Source: Enterococcus faecalis (GTDB lineage Bacteria > Bacillota > Bacilli > Lactobacillales > Enterococcaceae). From it: 64,000 bases of DNA. The DNA lies in contig NZ_CP118962.1 in assembly GCF_029024925.1 (NCBI RefSeq), positions 153,501-217,500 on the forward strand, written 5' to 3'. The position numbers and the translations under genes are program-made. Positions within the stretch are counted from its first letter, which is position 1. Every line of letters begins with the position of its first letter. Below are positions 31,046 to 40,769 of this stretch, in pieces. Below the pieces are notes generated by a model. The model saw nothing but the letters and a program-made list of their open reading frames with translations. It made no database searches and had not been told where the DNA came from.

Positions 31046-31890
31046 ATTTTACTTACCAACCCAATACTCCTTTTGAGCAACGGGCATTATTCGATATTAA
31101 TTTAACGATTCAAGACGGCTCTTATACAGCGATTGTCGGTCATACTGGCAGTGGAAAATCAACGTTATTACAACATTTGAATGCTTTGGTGAAACCAACT
31201 AAAGGCCAAGTGACAATTGGAGAGCGTGTAATTACGCCAGAAACTGATAATAAGAATTTAAAACCAATTCGTAAAAAAGTTGGGATCGTTTTTCAATTTC
31301 CAGAAGCACAATTGTTTGAAGAAACAGTGGAGCGAGACATCGCTTTCGGACCGAAAAACTTTGGTGTTTCAGACGAAGAAGCGAAAAAATTAGCTAAGAA
31401 AATGCTTGATTTAGTCGGCTTAGATGAAAAATACTTACAACATTCTCCGTTTGAGTTATCAGGTGGTCAAATGCGCCGTGTCGCAATTGCTGGTGTGCTA
31501 GCGATGGAACCAGAAGTTTTAGTATTAGACGAACCGACTGCTGGTTTGGATCCTAAGGGTCGTAAAGAAATGATGGAGATGTTTAGTCGTCTGCATAAGG
31601 AACATAATATGACCATCGTTTTAGTGACACATTTGATGGATGATGTGGCTAATTACGCAGATCATGTGATTGTTTTAGAAAAAGGACAAATCGTCCGAGC
31701 GGGAGCACCACAAGAAGTGTTTCAAGAGACACAATGGTTGAAAGAAAAACAATTAGGCGTGCCAACTGCAGCCGAATTTGCTGAAAAATTAGTGGCAAAA
31801 GGCTTTTCTTTTGAGCAATTACCATTAACGGCCGATCAATTAGCCGATCAGCTTCTGAAAAAAATGCAGGAAGCAGGTGAGGCAAAATGA
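31021..31890 (+). CDS. ecfA2: ECF transporter ATPase EcfA2
   Basis: A 289-residue partner ATPase of EcfA1. Walker A GHTGSGKS is at residues 40-47, with the signature ELSGGQMRR and Walker [13 protein letters not shown] downstream; the last 40 residues form the family's C-terminal extension. Start at ATG 31021, inside the end of ecfA1, with GGTGG upstream. Its stop codon overlaps the ecfT start (ATGA), indicating coupling. Confidence 0.95.
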   Translation: MDIRFKQVDFTYQPNTPFEQRALFDINLTIQDGSYTAIVGHTGSGKSTLLQHLNALVKPTKGQVTIGERVITPETDNKNLKPIRKKVGIVFQFPEAQLFEETVERDIAFGPKNFGVSDEEAKKLAKKMLDLVGLDEKYLQHSPFELSGGQMRRVAIAGVLAMEPEVLVLDEPTAGLDPKGRKEMMEMFSRLHKEHNMTIVLVTHLMDDVANYADHVIVLEKGQIVRAGAPQEVFQETQWLKEKQLGVPTAAEFAEKLVAKGFSFEQLPLTADQLADQLLKKMQEAGEAK

Positions 31891-32684
31891 TGAATAAATT
31901 GATTTTTGGGCGCTATATTCCAGGTGATTCTTTTATCCATCGTTTAGATCCGCGCGCAAAATTATTAGCTAGTTTTTATTTTATTGGGATTATCTTTTTA
32001 GCAAATAATTGGCAGAGTTATGTTTTAATAGCAGCCTTTACTGCTTTTGCTATTTCATTATCAAAAATCAGCGCCCGCTTCTTTATCCGCGGTGTTCGGC
32101 CATTATTATGGCTAATTCTGTTTACTGTGGCTCTTCAAACCTTGTTTACACAAGGGGGAGAGGTGTACTTTCAGTGGGGAATTATTTCCATTACCCAGTT
32201 TGGTGTGACGAATGGGCTATTTATTTTCTGTCGTTTTGTTTTAATTATTTTCATGTCAACGTTATTAACTTTAACGACGGCACCATTAGAGTTATCAGAT
32301 GCGATTGAATATTTGTTACGCCCACTTCGTGTGGTGAAATTTCCAGTTCATGAAGTTTCATTGATGTTATCAATTGCCTTACGTTTTGTCCCAACATTAA
32401 TGGATGAAACGGAAAAGATTATGAATGCCCAACGTGCCCGTGGTGTTGATTTTGGTGAAGGAAACTTACTTCAAAAAATGAAAGCTATTGTTCCACTTTT
32501 GATTCCGCTTTTCGTAAGTAGTTTTAATCGTGCGGAAGACTTAGCGACTGCCATGGAAGCAAGAGGTTATCAAGGTGGCGAAGGACGGACAAAATACCGC
32601 ATTCTTCATTGGCACCTACGAGATACAATAGTAATGTTTGGCTTTGTCTTGTTAACCATTGGCTTATTTGTATTAAGAACTTAG
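31887..32684 (+). CDS. ecfT: ECF transporter membrane coupling protein EcfT
   Basis: A 265-residue transmembrane protein with about five or six helices. The two coupling motifs that dock the ATPases are present: a first ARG in [11 protein letters not shown] and a second ARG in [11 protein letters not shown]. It holds the S component and transmits ATPase movement. The start could also be the next ATG at 31890. truA follows 18 bp later. Confidence 0.94.
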   Translation: MMNKLIFGRYIPGDSFIHRLDPRAKLLASFYFIGIIFLANNWQSYVLIAAFTAFAISLSKISARFFIRGVRPLLWLILFTVALQTLFTQGGEVYFQWGIISITQFGVTNGLFIFCRFVLIIFMSTLLTLTTAPLELSDAIEYLLRPLRVVKFPVHEVSLMLSIALRFVPTLMDETEKIMNAQRARGVDFGEGNLLQKMKAIVPLLIPLFVSSFNRAEDLATAMEARGYQGGEGRTKYRILHWHLRDTIVMFGFVLLTIGLFVLRT

Positions 32685-32702
32685 AAAAGGTGAAGAAAAA
32701 TT

Positions 32703-33452
32703 ATGCCCCGCTATAAAGCAATCATTGCCTATGATGGCACTCATTTTCATGGCTTTCAAAAGCAGCCTAATGAGCGTACCGTTCAAGAAGAAATAGAAAA
32801 AACGTTAGCACGCATGAATAACGGACACTCCGTGACGGTTTTTGGTTCAGGACGAACAGATGCAGGTGTTCATGCAATGGGCCAAGTGATTCACTTTGAT
32901 TATCCGCAGGAACGTCCGTTGGAAAAAATGCGCTTTGCGTTAGATACACAAACACCAGAAGACATTGCTGTGCGCAGCGTGGAACGTGTTTCAGAAGACT
33001 TTCATGCACGTTATCACGTGATCGAAAAAACCTATCAATTTAAAGTGGATATTGGCAAACCGCGAAGTCCATTTCGACGTTTTTATGCCAGTTATTTTCC
33101 GTATCCCATTGATCTCGAAAAAATCCAACAAGCTTTACCTGATTTATTAGGCACCCATGATTTTACCTCTTTCTGTGCCTCAGGAAGTTCGGTAGAAGAT
33201 AAAATCCGAACTATTCATGAAGCCAGTGTTCATGTCAATGAAACGGGGGATGAATTAACATTCACTTTTCGGGGCGATGGTTTCTTGTACAAAATGATTC
33301 GGATTTTAGTTGGTACGCTATTGAAAATCGGCAATGGGCGGCTGGAACCAACCGCGATTCCAGCAATTATCGCAGCCAAAGATCGAAATTTAGCGGGTCC
33401 GACTGCTCATCCAGAAGGATTGTATTTAGCAGAAGTGAAATATGAAAACTAA
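32703..33452 (+). CDS. truA: tRNA pseudouridine synthase A
   Basis: A 249-residue TruA, which makes pseudouridine at positions 38-40 of tRNA anticodon arms. The catalytic Asp53 is in GSGRTDAGVHA. It is last in the ecf operon. In many Firmicutes the next genes are rplM and rpsI, but here a terminator follows. Confidence 0.96.
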   Translation: MPRYKAIIAYDGTHFHGFQKQPNERTVQEEIEKTLARMNNGHSVTVFGSGRTDAGVHAMGQVIHFDYPQERPLEKMRFALDTQTPEDIAVRSVERVSEDFHARYHVIEKTYQFKVDIGKPRSPFRRFYASYFPYPIDLEKIQQALPDLLGTHDFTSFCASGSSVEDKIRTIHEASVHVNETGDELTFTFRGDGFLYKMIRILVGTLLKIGNGRLEPTAIPAIIAAKDRNLAGPTAHPEGLYLAEVKYEN

Positions 33453-33491
33453 AAAGACGTAGACCTTACAAGAAAAGGTCTGCGTCTTTTT
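33452..33491. terminator. Bidirectional terminator between truA and the YbjQ gene
   Basis: AAAAGACGTAGACCTT pairs with AAGGTCTGCGTCTTTT (one G-T pair) between convergent genes, with A and T runs on the two sides. Confidence 0.92.
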
Positions 33492-33502
33492 AGTTGCAAA
33501 AT

Positions 33503-33814
33503 TTAGATGTATTTAACAGCTGTTCCGTAAGCCACGACAGATTGCATGTCTGTGCCAATTGTGCCAGAATCAAAACGCATCATCACAACGGCATCTGCAC
33601 CTAATTTAGAGGCTTCTGCTTTTAAACGTTCGATTGCTTGGTCGCGTGCTTCTCGTTGCATATCAGTGTAACCTTTGATTTCACCGCCAACTACGCTTTT
33701 TAGTCCAGCGCCTAAATCTTTAAACATATTTTTAGAACGTGTGGTTAACCCGAAAACTTCTCCAATAATTTCATATTCTTGACCGCTAATTCTCTCGGTT
33801 GTTGTAACTAACAT
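33503..33814 (-). CDS. YbjQ-family (UPF0145) protein
   Basis: A 103-residue protein of the YbjQ/UPF0145 family, which forms pentamers of unknown function and is sometimes labelled heavy-metal-binding by fold. The sequence has the typical [15 protein letters not shown] and [17 protein letters not shown]. The start at 33814 (ATG) is preferred over the TTG at 33820 because GGAGG lies nine bases before it. Single-gene unit. Confidence 0.85.
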   Translation of the reverse strand: MLVTTTERISGQEYEIIGEVFGLTTRSKNMFKDLGAGLKSVVGGEIKGYTDMQREARDQAIERLKAEASKLGADAVVMMRFDSGTIGTDMQSVVAYGTAVKYI

Positions 33815-33888
33815 GGGCAATTTCCTCCAGTACTTGTTGGTAACTTCAATTTACCATAGTCAAGAGTTTGGTACAACGAATATACATA

Positions 33889-33938
33889 AAAACGACACTA
33901 GAAAAGATGCGCTTCCGCATTTTTTCTAGTGTCGTTTT
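33889..33938 (-). terminator. Terminator after brnQ
   Basis: AAAACGACACTAGAAAA and its complement form a 17-bp stem around a small GCGCTTCCGC loop; read on the minus strand it ends in TTTTTA. Confidence 0.9.
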
Positions 33939-33946
33939 GGTAAGAA

Positions 33947-35302
33947 TTAATCAAGAATAGGATCTTTTTTAGAAATCATGACCCAAACCCAACTAATTAG
34001 AAAAGCAACCGTTGCTGGAACGACCCAGCCCATGCCAATAGTGAACAATGGTAAGTATTGGCCGGCTTTTTCTAAAAGCGTTGTTACAAACGCCGTATCT
34101 TTGATAAAGGCAGGCGCGCTATTTAATGCATCTAAAACAGCAGCAATCAATGTGATATAGGTCGTTGCTTGATAGACTTCCCGTCGATGTTTGAAAATAG
34201 GACTGATGATTACCAAAAGCATTAAAGTAATCGCCAATGGATAAAGGAACATCAAGACTGGAACGGCAAATTGAATGATGTTGGTTAAGCCGACATTTGC
34301 AAAAATAGCTGGTAAAATAACAACAATTGCCAAGAATTTTTGATAGGAAACTTTCGGAAACATTTCTTCAAAAGTCTCAGAAAAGGCTGTGCTTAAGCCG
34401 ATACCGGTTTTTAAACAAGCAAGAACTACGATAAAAGCCAGTAAAATACTCCCTGGTAGGCCTAAATAGTAATTGGCAATTTGGGCTAAGGCAATCCCGC
34501 CGTTTTCACTGATTGGAAAAGCCCCGATACTCATTGTTCCCATATAAGCAAGTAAGGTATAGATAATCCCCATCAATACAACACTGAAAGCACCTGATTT
34601 AATCATTCCTTTAGCGATATCTCCTGGTTTTTCGACGCCCATATTTCGTAAAGTGGAAACGACAACAATCCCAAAAGCTAATGAAGCTAAAGCATCCAAC
34701 GTATTATAACCTTCTGTAAATCCTTTAAAAAAAGGACTTGAAATATAATTTTCACCAACAGCGGCACTGGCCACATGACCTAATGGTTTTACAAAGGCTA
34801 AAACAATCAAAATTCCTAGCAATGCTAAAAATAACGGATTTAAAAATTTACCCACATAATCTAAGATTTTACTTGGCTTTCTAGAGAAGAGCCAAACAGC
34901 TAAGAAAAATAATGCGGAAAAACCAGCAAGAACCAGCCATTGCAAGTCTTTCGGAACAAATGGTGCAAGACCAATCTCAAAAGAAGTAGTTGCTAACCTT
35001 GGTAAAGCAAAGAAAGGACCAATCGTTAAATATAATAGTAAGGTAAAAATAAGAGCATAACGACGATTAATCCGAGAAGCTAAGTCAAAAACACCTGAAC
35101 TTTTAGAAACACCCATAGCAATGACACCAAGAAAAGGTAAGCCAATTCCAGTGGCTAAGAAGCCCAAGTTTGCTAAAAAGACGGAAGCCCCCGCTTCTTG
35201 TCCCATATGTACAGGGAAAATTAAATTTCCAGCACCGAAAAACAAACCGAATAACATTGAACCAACGTATAGATAATCACGCCAAACTAACTTTTTTTGC
35301 AT
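33947..35302 (-). CDS. brnQ: Branched-chain amino acid carrier, BrnQ type
   Basis: A 451-residue protein with about twelve membrane segments and the LIVCS signature [20 protein letters not shown] near the N-terminus. These are sodium- or proton-coupled carriers for leucine, isoleucine and valine. An AAGGAGTG site lies about eight bases before the ATG. The GNAT gene lies 90 bp upstream on the same strand, so the two could be co-transcribed. I see no T-box or other leader in that gap. Confidence 0.92.
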   Translation of the reverse strand: MQKKLVWRDYLYVGSMLFGLFFGAGNLIFPVHMGQEAGASVFLANLGFLATGIGLPFLGVIAMGVSKSSGVFDLASRINRRYALIFTLLLYLTIGPFFALPRLATTSFEIGLAPFVPKDLQWLVLAGFSALFFLAVWLFSRKPSKILDYVGKFLNPLFLALLGILIVLAFVKPLGHVASAAVGENYISSPFFKGFTEGYNTLDALASLAFGIVVVSTLRNMGVEKPGDIAKGMIKSGAFSVVLMGIIYTLLAYMGTMSIGAFPISENGGIALAQIANYYLGLPGSILLAFIVVLACLKTGIGLSTAFSETFEEMFPKVSYQKFLAIVVILPAIFANVGLTNIIQFAVPVLMFLYPLAITLMLLVIISPIFKHRREVYQATTYITLIAAVLDALNSAPAFIKDTAFVTTLLEKAGQYLPLFTIGMGWVVPATVAFLISWVWVMISKKDPILD

Positions 35303-35392
35303 AGATTCACACTCCTTAATATTGTCTTATTATTTAAAATAACAGAAGAAGAAACAGAGAGCAACCAGTTTTTATAGAAAACATTGGTTTTC

Positions 35393-35884
35393 TTATTTTT
35401 CTATGAAATAAGCATACTGATAATCATCACAATAGTGTCCATTTATATAAAATTCTTCTTTAAAATGTGCTTCCTGCACAAAACCATGTTTTTCATAGAA
35501 TCGAATGGCTTCTTGATTGGTAGCCATTACTCGCAAACTCAGCTTATGAATCCCGCTTATCTGGGCCATATCTTTGACATACGACAGCAAAGAACCGCCA
35601 ATCCCTTGACCTTGGAAATCTGGCGAAACGCCAATACTTAGTAACCATTGCTTTTGATGAGCTGCTAACGAAGTGGGCGGATGGACTTCAATAAATCCAG
35701 CGAGTTGTTGTCCGCTGATGGCAACGAAAATCGTTTCATCCTTCATTTTTTCCTGATATGCCGCAAGCGAGAGTGGTTGTATCTCGGCAGGGGTATTCTT
35801 TTTTGTCCAAATGATTTGGTCCAAGGTATGTAATGCGGGCCAATCTGCTTCGGCAACTAAGCGAATAGTGAGTGAGGTAGACAA
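35393..35884 (-). CDS. GNAT-family N-acetyltransferase
   Basis: A 163-residue acyl-CoA-dependent acetyltransferase. The acetyl-CoA pyrophosphate loop is in [16 protein letters not shown] near residues 89-104, and [13 protein letters not shown] is motif B. The substrate is unknown. The start appears to be TTG at 35884, with AAGGAG ten bases upstream. Confidence 0.85.
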   Translation of the reverse strand: MSTSLTIRLVAEADWPALHTLDQIIWTKKNTPAEIQPLSLAAYQEKMKDETIFVAISGQQLAGFIEVHPPTSLAAHQKQWLLSIGVSPDFQGQGIGGSLLSYVKDMAQISGIHKLSLRVMATNQEAIRFYEKHGFVQEAHFKEEFYINGHYCDDYQYAYFIEK

Positions 35885-36072
35885 GATAATAGGGCTCCTT
35901 TTTCTGAAATTTTAAAATATAAAAAGACTATAGCATTTATTGTCTGAAAATTCAAATACTTTTAAAACGAAAAGAAAAATGGCTGCACCTTTTCGATAAA
36001 ATCAAAATATGCTACCATAGCTACCAGAGGATAGATGGTAAAAAAGAATCTATCTAAATGGAGGGTATGTTT

Positions 36073-36642
36073 GTGAAAAAAATGGCAGTATATTGTGGCG
36101 CCAGTCTGGGGAATGAGCCAATCTATCAGCAAGCTGCAGTAGCGTTAGCCGCTTGGATGAAAGAAAATCACTATGATCTAGTTTATGGCGGTGGCAATGT
36201 TGGTCTAATGGGTACAGTGGCTGATACGCTTTTGGCAGAAGGTGGAGAGGTAATTGGTGTCATGCCCACTTTTTTAATGGAACGAGAGATTGCACATAAT
36301 GGCATTACAAAGATGCATACAGTCAGTGATATGCATGCGCGTAAGAAAAAGATGATTGAATTGGCAGATGTGTATTTAGCTTTACCCGGTGGTCCCGGCA
36401 CGCTAGAAGAAATTAGCGAGGTGATCTCTTGGGGCCGAGTCGGTGAACATATGAATCCTTGTATTTTATACAACGTGAATGGTTACTATGATTTATTAGC
36501 TGCTTTTTTTGATAAAATGGTAGAAACTAGTTTCTTAACAGAAGCGGATCGAGCTAAAATTTTCATTTCAGATTCCTTAGAAGAAATTGGTGCATTTATT
36601 GATTCCTATGAACCGCCAATGATTCGTCAATACAAAAACTAG
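36073..36642 (+). CDS. LOG-family nucleoside-5'-monophosphate phosphoribohydrolase
   Basis: A 189-residue Rossmann-fold protein of the LOG/YvdD type (TIGR00730). Motifs are YGGGNVGLMG near residue 40 and the catalytic LPGGPGTLEE. Plant and actinobacterial homologues remove ribose 5-phosphate from cytokinin or AMP-type nucleotides; the physiological role in enterococci is unclear. The start is taken as GTG at 36073 because GGAGGG ends seven bases upstream; ATGs at 36058 and 36067 lie too close to or inside that site. Confidence 0.85.
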   Translation: MKKMAVYCGASLGNEPIYQQAAVALAAWMKENHYDLVYGGGNVGLMGTVADTLLAEGGEVIGVMPTFLMEREIAHNGITKMHTVSDMHARKKKMIELADVYLALPGGPGTLEEISEVISWGRVGEHMNPCILYNVNGYYDLLAAFFDKMVETSFLTEADRAKIFISDSLEEIGAFIDSYEPPMIRQYKN

Positions 36643-36643
36643 T

Positions 36644-36687
36644 AAAAAAGAGGCAGTCACTCTAACCAGAATGACTGCCTCTTTTTT
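36644..36687. terminator. Bidirectional terminator between the LOG gene and the ABC ATPase
   Basis: AAAAAAGAGGCAGTCA with its complement, 16 bp, separating convergent genes; A and T runs on both sides. Confidence 0.93.
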
Positions 36688-36688
36688 A

Positions 36689-37429
36689 CTAGTTTTTCGT
36701 TAAAATCCGATGTAAGAACTCTTTTGTCCGAGCTTCTTTTGGATGGACAAAGATATCTTCAGCGGTCCCTTCTTCGGCAATGACACCTTTATCCATGAAA
36801 ATAACACGATCGGATACGTCCCGCGCAAATTCCATTTCATGTGTTACAATCACCATTGTTAGCCCTGTATGGGCAAGATTTTTCATTGTTTTTAGCACTT
36901 CGCCAACCATTTCAGGATCCAATGCAGAAGTTGGTTCATCGAAAAGTAAAACATCTGGATCCATTGATAATGCTCGAGCAATGGCTACCCGTTGCTTTTG
37001 TCCACCAGATAATTGAGCAGGTTTGGCATCAATAAAACGAGCCATGCCAACTTTTTCTAAATTTTCTAAGGCAATTTTTTTGGCTTCTTCTTTGTTTCTT
37101 TTTAGGACAGTCATCTGACCAGAAGTACAGTTTTCTAAGACATTCATGTTATTAAATAAATTGAATGATTGGAAAACCATGCCTAAATGGGTCCGATATT
37201 TGGGCAAACTATAACCACGTTCTAAAACATTTTTACCATTATAGATGATTTTACCATCTGTTGGTTTTTCTAACAAATTAATACAACGTAATAACGTTGA
37301 TTTACCAGAACCAGAAGAACCGATAATGGTGACAACTTCTCCTTTATTGACGTTCATATTGATATCTTTTAATACTTCGTTTTCGCCAAAGCTTTTTCGT
37401 AAATGTTCAATTTCAATAATTGCACTCAT
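36689..37429 (-). CDS. Amino-acid ABC transporter ATPase (GlnQ-like), probably lysine
   Basis: A 246-residue polar-amino-acid ABC ATPase. Walker A GSSGSGKS is at 37-44, the signature QLSGGQKQR near 140 and Walker [13 protein letters not shown] follows. By sequence alone it resembles GlnQ. It begins 11 bp after the fused binding protein-permease gene, and that operon is preceded by a lysine riboswitch, so lysine is the more likely substrate. Confidence 0.92.
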   Translation of the reverse strand: MSAIIEIEHLRKSFGENEVLKDINMNVNKGEVVTIIGSSGSGKSTLLRCINLLEKPTDGKIIYNGKNVLERGYSLPKYRTHLGMVFQSFNLFNNMNVLENCTSGQMTVLKRNKEEAKKIALENLEKVGMARFIDAKPAQLSGGQKQRVAIARALSMDPDVLLFDEPTSALDPEMVGEVLKTMKNLAHTGLTMVIVTHEMEFARDVSDRVIFMDKGVIAEEGTAEDIFVHPKEARTKEFLHRILTKN

Positions 37430-37440
37430 CTGTTTGCCTC

Positions 37441-39024
37441 CTAGCTTTCTTTTCCTTCTTCAGTTAATTCTTCTACTTTAACGTAAGCAGAAGGGCCATC
37501 CATTTTACGTTCCACAACACGTAAGATTCGTGTGATCACAAAAGTCATTACCAAGTACATGATGCCGACAATTGTAAAGGTTTGGAAGAACTGGAAGTTT
37601 GCGCCAGAAGCAGCATTCCCTTGGAAGAATAAATCTGCAACACCGATAACACTTAACACGGCCGTATCTTTGATATTAATGACAAATTCATTCCCTGTTG
37701 CAGGTAAAATATTACGTAATACTTGGGGAATAACGACTTTACGCATTGTTTGTCCATGGGTCATCCCAATCGCTTGTGCTGCCTCGAATTGTCCTTTATC
37801 TACTGCGAAAATACCTCCGCGAACAATTTCAGACATATAGGCACCAGTATTTACAGAAACGATAAATAGTGCGGCCACTGTTCGGTCTAAAGAGATGCCA
37901 AAAGCTAGAGCTAAACCATAGAAAATAACCATTGCTTGAACCATCATTGGTGTACCACGGAAAACTTCAATATAAATAGAAAGAATTAAATTTCCTAATT
38001 TTTGGAAGAAACGAGCGACTGGGTTTTCAGAATCTGGAATTGTACGGAAGACACCAATTAGTAAACCAAGGGTTGTTCCGACGACCGTCCCAATTAACGC
38101 GATAAATAGCGTTAAACCAGCACCACGTAAAAACATGTCGCCATATTGATTCCAAATATTTTTGAAATCGTTAATAAGTCCTGTTTTTTGTTCATCACTA
38201 TCTGTTGCTGCAGGTTGATCCTTGATTGCTTGGTCCATAATTTTTGTCCGTTCATCTTGAGAAATACCTGCTAAAATTTTGTTTACTTTTTCAATGTCTG
38301 GATCGCCTTTACGCATGCCGACTGCTACTTGTGAGTCTTCAGCGCTAGCATCAAAGCCATTTTCTTTTGGAAATTCTAACATTTTTAATTCTTTATTGAC
38401 ACTAGTTGCTGTTATGCCTTCGGGGCGTTCACTAACATACCCATCAATCATGCCAGAAGCAAGTGCTGTTCGCATAGCTGAAAAGTTATCCATTGCTTGC
38501 TGTTTATTGACATTTGGAATTTGATCAATTAATCCGTAGTGGAATGTATTTAGTTGAGCTGTGATTTTAGCATCAGCTAAATCTTTCAAGTTTTTTGCAT
38601 TAGCGTATTTGCCATCTTTTTTTACAATTACGACAAATTGTGATTCATAATAAGGGTTTGTAAAAGCAATTTCTTTTTTTCGTTCAGCGGTTGGGCTCAT
38701 TCCGGCGATAATGGCATCAATTTTTCCAGATTGTAAGGCGGGCGCCAAGCCATCCCATTTGGTTTGGACGATTACTAATTTACGACCTAAACCATCGGCA
38801 ATTTTTTTAGAAATTTGAACATCATAGCCGCCTGCATAAGAGTTGCCTTGAATAGGCACTGCGCCATGTGCGTCATTTTTCTGTGACCAGTTAAAAGGGG
38901 CGTAGCCAGCTTCCATGCCGACACGAAATTCACCATTTTCCTCCGCCGAAGCGTTGGTTGTCATGCCAAGTAACGAAAATAGCGTGACAAGTAGTAGACT
39001 GAATGAAAAAACTTTTTTGTTCAT
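37441..39024 (-). CDS. Fused substrate-binding protein and permease of an amino-acid ABC transporter, probably lysine
   Basis: A 527-residue GlnPH-type fusion. Residues 1-27 form a signal peptide (cleavage after NASA). A type-3 solute-binding domain (about 30-260) contains GYAPFNWSQ and FDVQI-like strands. Residues about 295-515 form a His/Glu/Gln-type permease domain with the EAA loop [20 protein letters not shown] that contacts the ATPase. The start at 39024 follows AAGGAGAG; the longer reading from 39084 is rejected. The lysine riboswitch at 39161-39407 lies in its leader. Automatic annotation would probably say glutamine. Confidence 0.9.
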   Translation of the reverse strand: MNKKVFSFSLLLVTLFSLLGMTTNASAEENGEFRVGMEAGYAPFNWSQKNDAHGAVPIQGNSYAGGYDVQISKKIADGLGRKLVIVQTKWDGLAPALQSGKIDAIIAGMSPTAERKKEIAFTNPYYESQFVVIVKKDGKYANAKNLKDLADAKITAQLNTFHYGLIDQIPNVNKQQAMDNFSAMRTALASGMIDGYVSERPEGITATSVNKELKMLEFPKENGFDASAEDSQVAVGMRKGDPDIEKVNKILAGISQDERTKIMDQAIKDQPAATDSDEQKTGLINDFKNIWNQYGDMFLRGAGLTLFIALIGTVVGTTLGLLIGVFRTIPDSENPVARFFQKLGNLILSIYIEVFRGTPMMVQAMVIFYGLALAFGISLDRTVAALFIVSVNTGAYMSEIVRGGIFAVDKGQFEAAQAIGMTHGQTMRKVVIPQVLRNILPATGNEFVINIKDTAVLSVIGVADLFFQGNAASGANFQFFQTFTIVGIMYLVMTFVITRILRVVERKMDGPSAYVKVEELTEEGKES

Positions 39025-39160
39025 CTTTTTCTCTCCTTTAAATTTCTTGTCTGATTGATCGTTTTGTCTTTTTTCAATCAACAAGCTTTGATAATCAGCT
39101 GAGCAAAAGCGATTCTGTCTTTTTAAAGGAGAATACTTCTGTCACAACCTATTTTTGAAT

Positions 39161-39407
39161 ACAAAAAAACAACCAAACAGATGTAAGGTTGCTAGGTAAT
39201 GTCGAAAAAAATTCCTCAACGAAACATAGCACAACTTAGCATCACTACTAAGACAGTCCGCAAGCTCTTAACTTACGTCCCAACACACAACAGAAGAGGC
39301 TCCGTTATGCATTTCGGCGATTGATCCTAAACTTGCTTCCCAGTGTCCTCTCACTCCACAAGCGTAATAAAAACCGCGACCTCTACCTCTTTTTTGAGGC
39401 ACTATTC
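39161..39407 (-). promoter_or_regulatory. Lysine riboswitch (L box) with intrinsic terminator
   Basis: Read on the minus strand, the leader has the L-box landmarks in order: AGAGGTAGAGGTCGCG, GTGGAGTGAGAGGACACTGG, ATCGCCGAAATGCA and the closing GTGCTATG. P1 forms between ATAGTGC (about 39401-39407) and GTGCTAT (about 39225-39231). A terminator follows, CAACC/GGTTG at 39170-39191 with seven U. Lysine binding should favour termination and shut off the transporter genes. Confidence 0.9.
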
Positions 39408-39428
39408 AGTTATTAAATTCAGTTATTA

Positions 39429-39457
39429 ATTTTAGGATAAATCCAGAAGAAAGTCAA
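39429..39457 (-). promoter_or_regulatory. Promoter of the riboswitch-controlled transporter
   Basis: On the minus strand TTGACT (39452-39457), 17-bp spacer, TAAAAT (39429-39434), just upstream of the aptamer. A direct repeat AATAACTGAA occurs twice between the -10 and the aptamer. The remainder of the 558-bp interval 39025-39582 shows no gene. Confidence 0.85.
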
Positions 39458-39543
39458 TATGTTCCAGCAAAGGAATTTATCAAGAGGACACAAACACCAT
39501 GAAATTAGCGTAACATTTTCCCTACGAAATAGAAACTAATACG

Positions 39544-39580
39544 AAAAAAGCAACCATTCCTAAAAGAACAGTTGCTTTTT
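39544..39580 (-). terminator. Terminator after the small membrane protein gene
   Basis: AAAAAAGCAAC pairs with GTTGCTTTTT, with partial pairing inside; oriented to end the minus-strand gene at 39583. Confidence 0.85.
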
Positions 39581-39582
39581 AC

Positions 39583-39879
39583 TTAAGCTTTGACAGCTTT
39601 TGGTTCACGACCTAAAATAGCTTGAAGAACAGTCAATACACCTAAAGAAGCTAAAATTGTATAAATTAGACTTGAGTAAGTTAAGATACCGAAATCCCAA
39701 GTTTTGTAAACTAATAAAACAATTGCTAAGGCGATAATAGCGATAACGTTGAAGAACGCAAAAGCCCAAAGATTTCCGTTTTCTTTACGAGAAAGATAAA
39801 AAACAGAGAACCAAATGCTTAAAACGCCCCAAGCGATGCAGGCAATAATTGCAGCCCAATAAATAATAAATGCGACCAT
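39583..39879 (-). CDS. Small membrane protein of unknown function
   Basis: A 98-residue hydrophobic protein with three predicted membrane segments (about 5-28, 37-58 and 66-88) joined by short polar loops, the first being SRKENGNL. I do not recognise a family. It has its own terminator, and GAGGTGAAAC lies before the start, so it is probably translated. The A-rich codon choice is like its neighbours, giving no sign of recent transfer. Confidence 0.7.
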   Translation of the reverse strand: MVAFIIYWAAIIACIAWGVLSIWFSVFYLSRKENGNLWAFAFFNVIAIIALAIVLLVYKTWDFGILTYSSLIYTILASLGVLTVLQAILGREPKAVKA

Positions 39880-39997
39880 TGTTGTTTCACCTCACTTTTA
39901 CTCATGCATATTTTACCACGAGTTGAGAAATTTGTCACAAACTCTTTCAAGATAAATCAATATATAGGTAAGAAGTTTTCAAAAAGTGGAAAAACTT

Positions 39998-40026
39998 TTG
40001 GTGCTAATGTTAAAATACGTTATAAT
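39998..40026 (+). promoter_or_regulatory. Promoter of the sirtuin operon
   Basis: TTGGTG (39998-40003), 17-bp spacer, perfect TATAAT (40021-40026), 25 bp before the start codon. Confidence 0.7.
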
Positions 40027-40051
40027 ATAGAAGATTAGGAGCTGAATCGAT

Positions 40052-40765
40052 ATGCAAGATATCACGCAAGCCGAGGCAATTCATTGGTTGGCAACCCAAC
40101 AAAAAATCACATTTTTAACAGGTGCGGGTATCTCGACAGCCTCAGGTGTGCCAGATTATCGTTCCTTAAAAGGTGTCTATCAAGGAATCCAGCAACCGGA
40201 ATACTTATTGAGCCGGACTTGCTTAAAAACAGAGCCAGAAAAGTTTTATCAATTCGTTAAAACGCTCTATCATCCAGACGCACAACCTAATATCATTCAC
40301 CAGAAAATGGCCCAATTAGAGCAAATGAAACGGGGAAAAATTGTTTCACAAAATATTGATGGGCTTCATCGAAAAGCAGGTAGCCAAGAAGTGGTGGACT
40401 TTCATGGTAATTTATATGAATGTTATTGCCAAACTTGTGGTGCAACGGTTCCTTGGCAAGACTATTTGCTTAGTGATCGGCACGCTGATTGTCATGGACA
40501 AATCCGTCCAGCTATTACTTTGTATGAAGAAGGACTATCCGAAGAGGCAATTGAAAAAGCCATTCAGGCCGTTGCTTCTGCCGACTTAATCGTGATTGTC
40601 GGCACGAGTTTTCAAGTGCATCCATTTTGCGATTTGATTCATTATAAACAACCAACGGCAACTATTTTAGCCATTAATCAAACGCCGCTATTTTTACAAC
40701 AACCTTATTATTTTTTAGAAGCGAAAGCCGAAACGATATTTGCAGAATTAACGATAAAGGAGTAA
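40052..40765 (+). CDS. Sirtuin (NAD-dependent protein deacylase)
   Basis: A 237-residue Sir2 protein. NAD-binding elements are GAGIS at 24-28, PDYR at 34-37 and QNID at 100-103; the catalytic histidine is H118 in FHG. The zinc ribbon is unusual: C126 and C129 pair with H144 and C147 instead of two more cysteines. The usual GE-L-P loop reads YEEGLSEE. Sirtuins remove acyl groups from lysines using NAD, so its place in an operon with NiaR, the NAD-pathway regulator, is suggestive. The next gene starts four bases after its stop. Confidence 0.9.
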   Translation: MQDITQAEAIHWLATQQKITFLTGAGISTASGVPDYRSLKGVYQGIQQPEYLLSRTCLKTEPEKFYQFVKTLYHPDAQPNIIHQKMAQLEQMKRGKIVSQNIDGLHRKAGSQEVVDFHGNLYECYCQTCGATVPWQDYLLSDRHADCHGQIRPAITLYEEGLSEEAIEKAIQAVASADLIVIVGTSFQVHPFCDLIHYKQPTATILAINQTPLFLQQPYYFLEAKAETIFAELTIKE

Positions 40766-40769
40766 CGGA

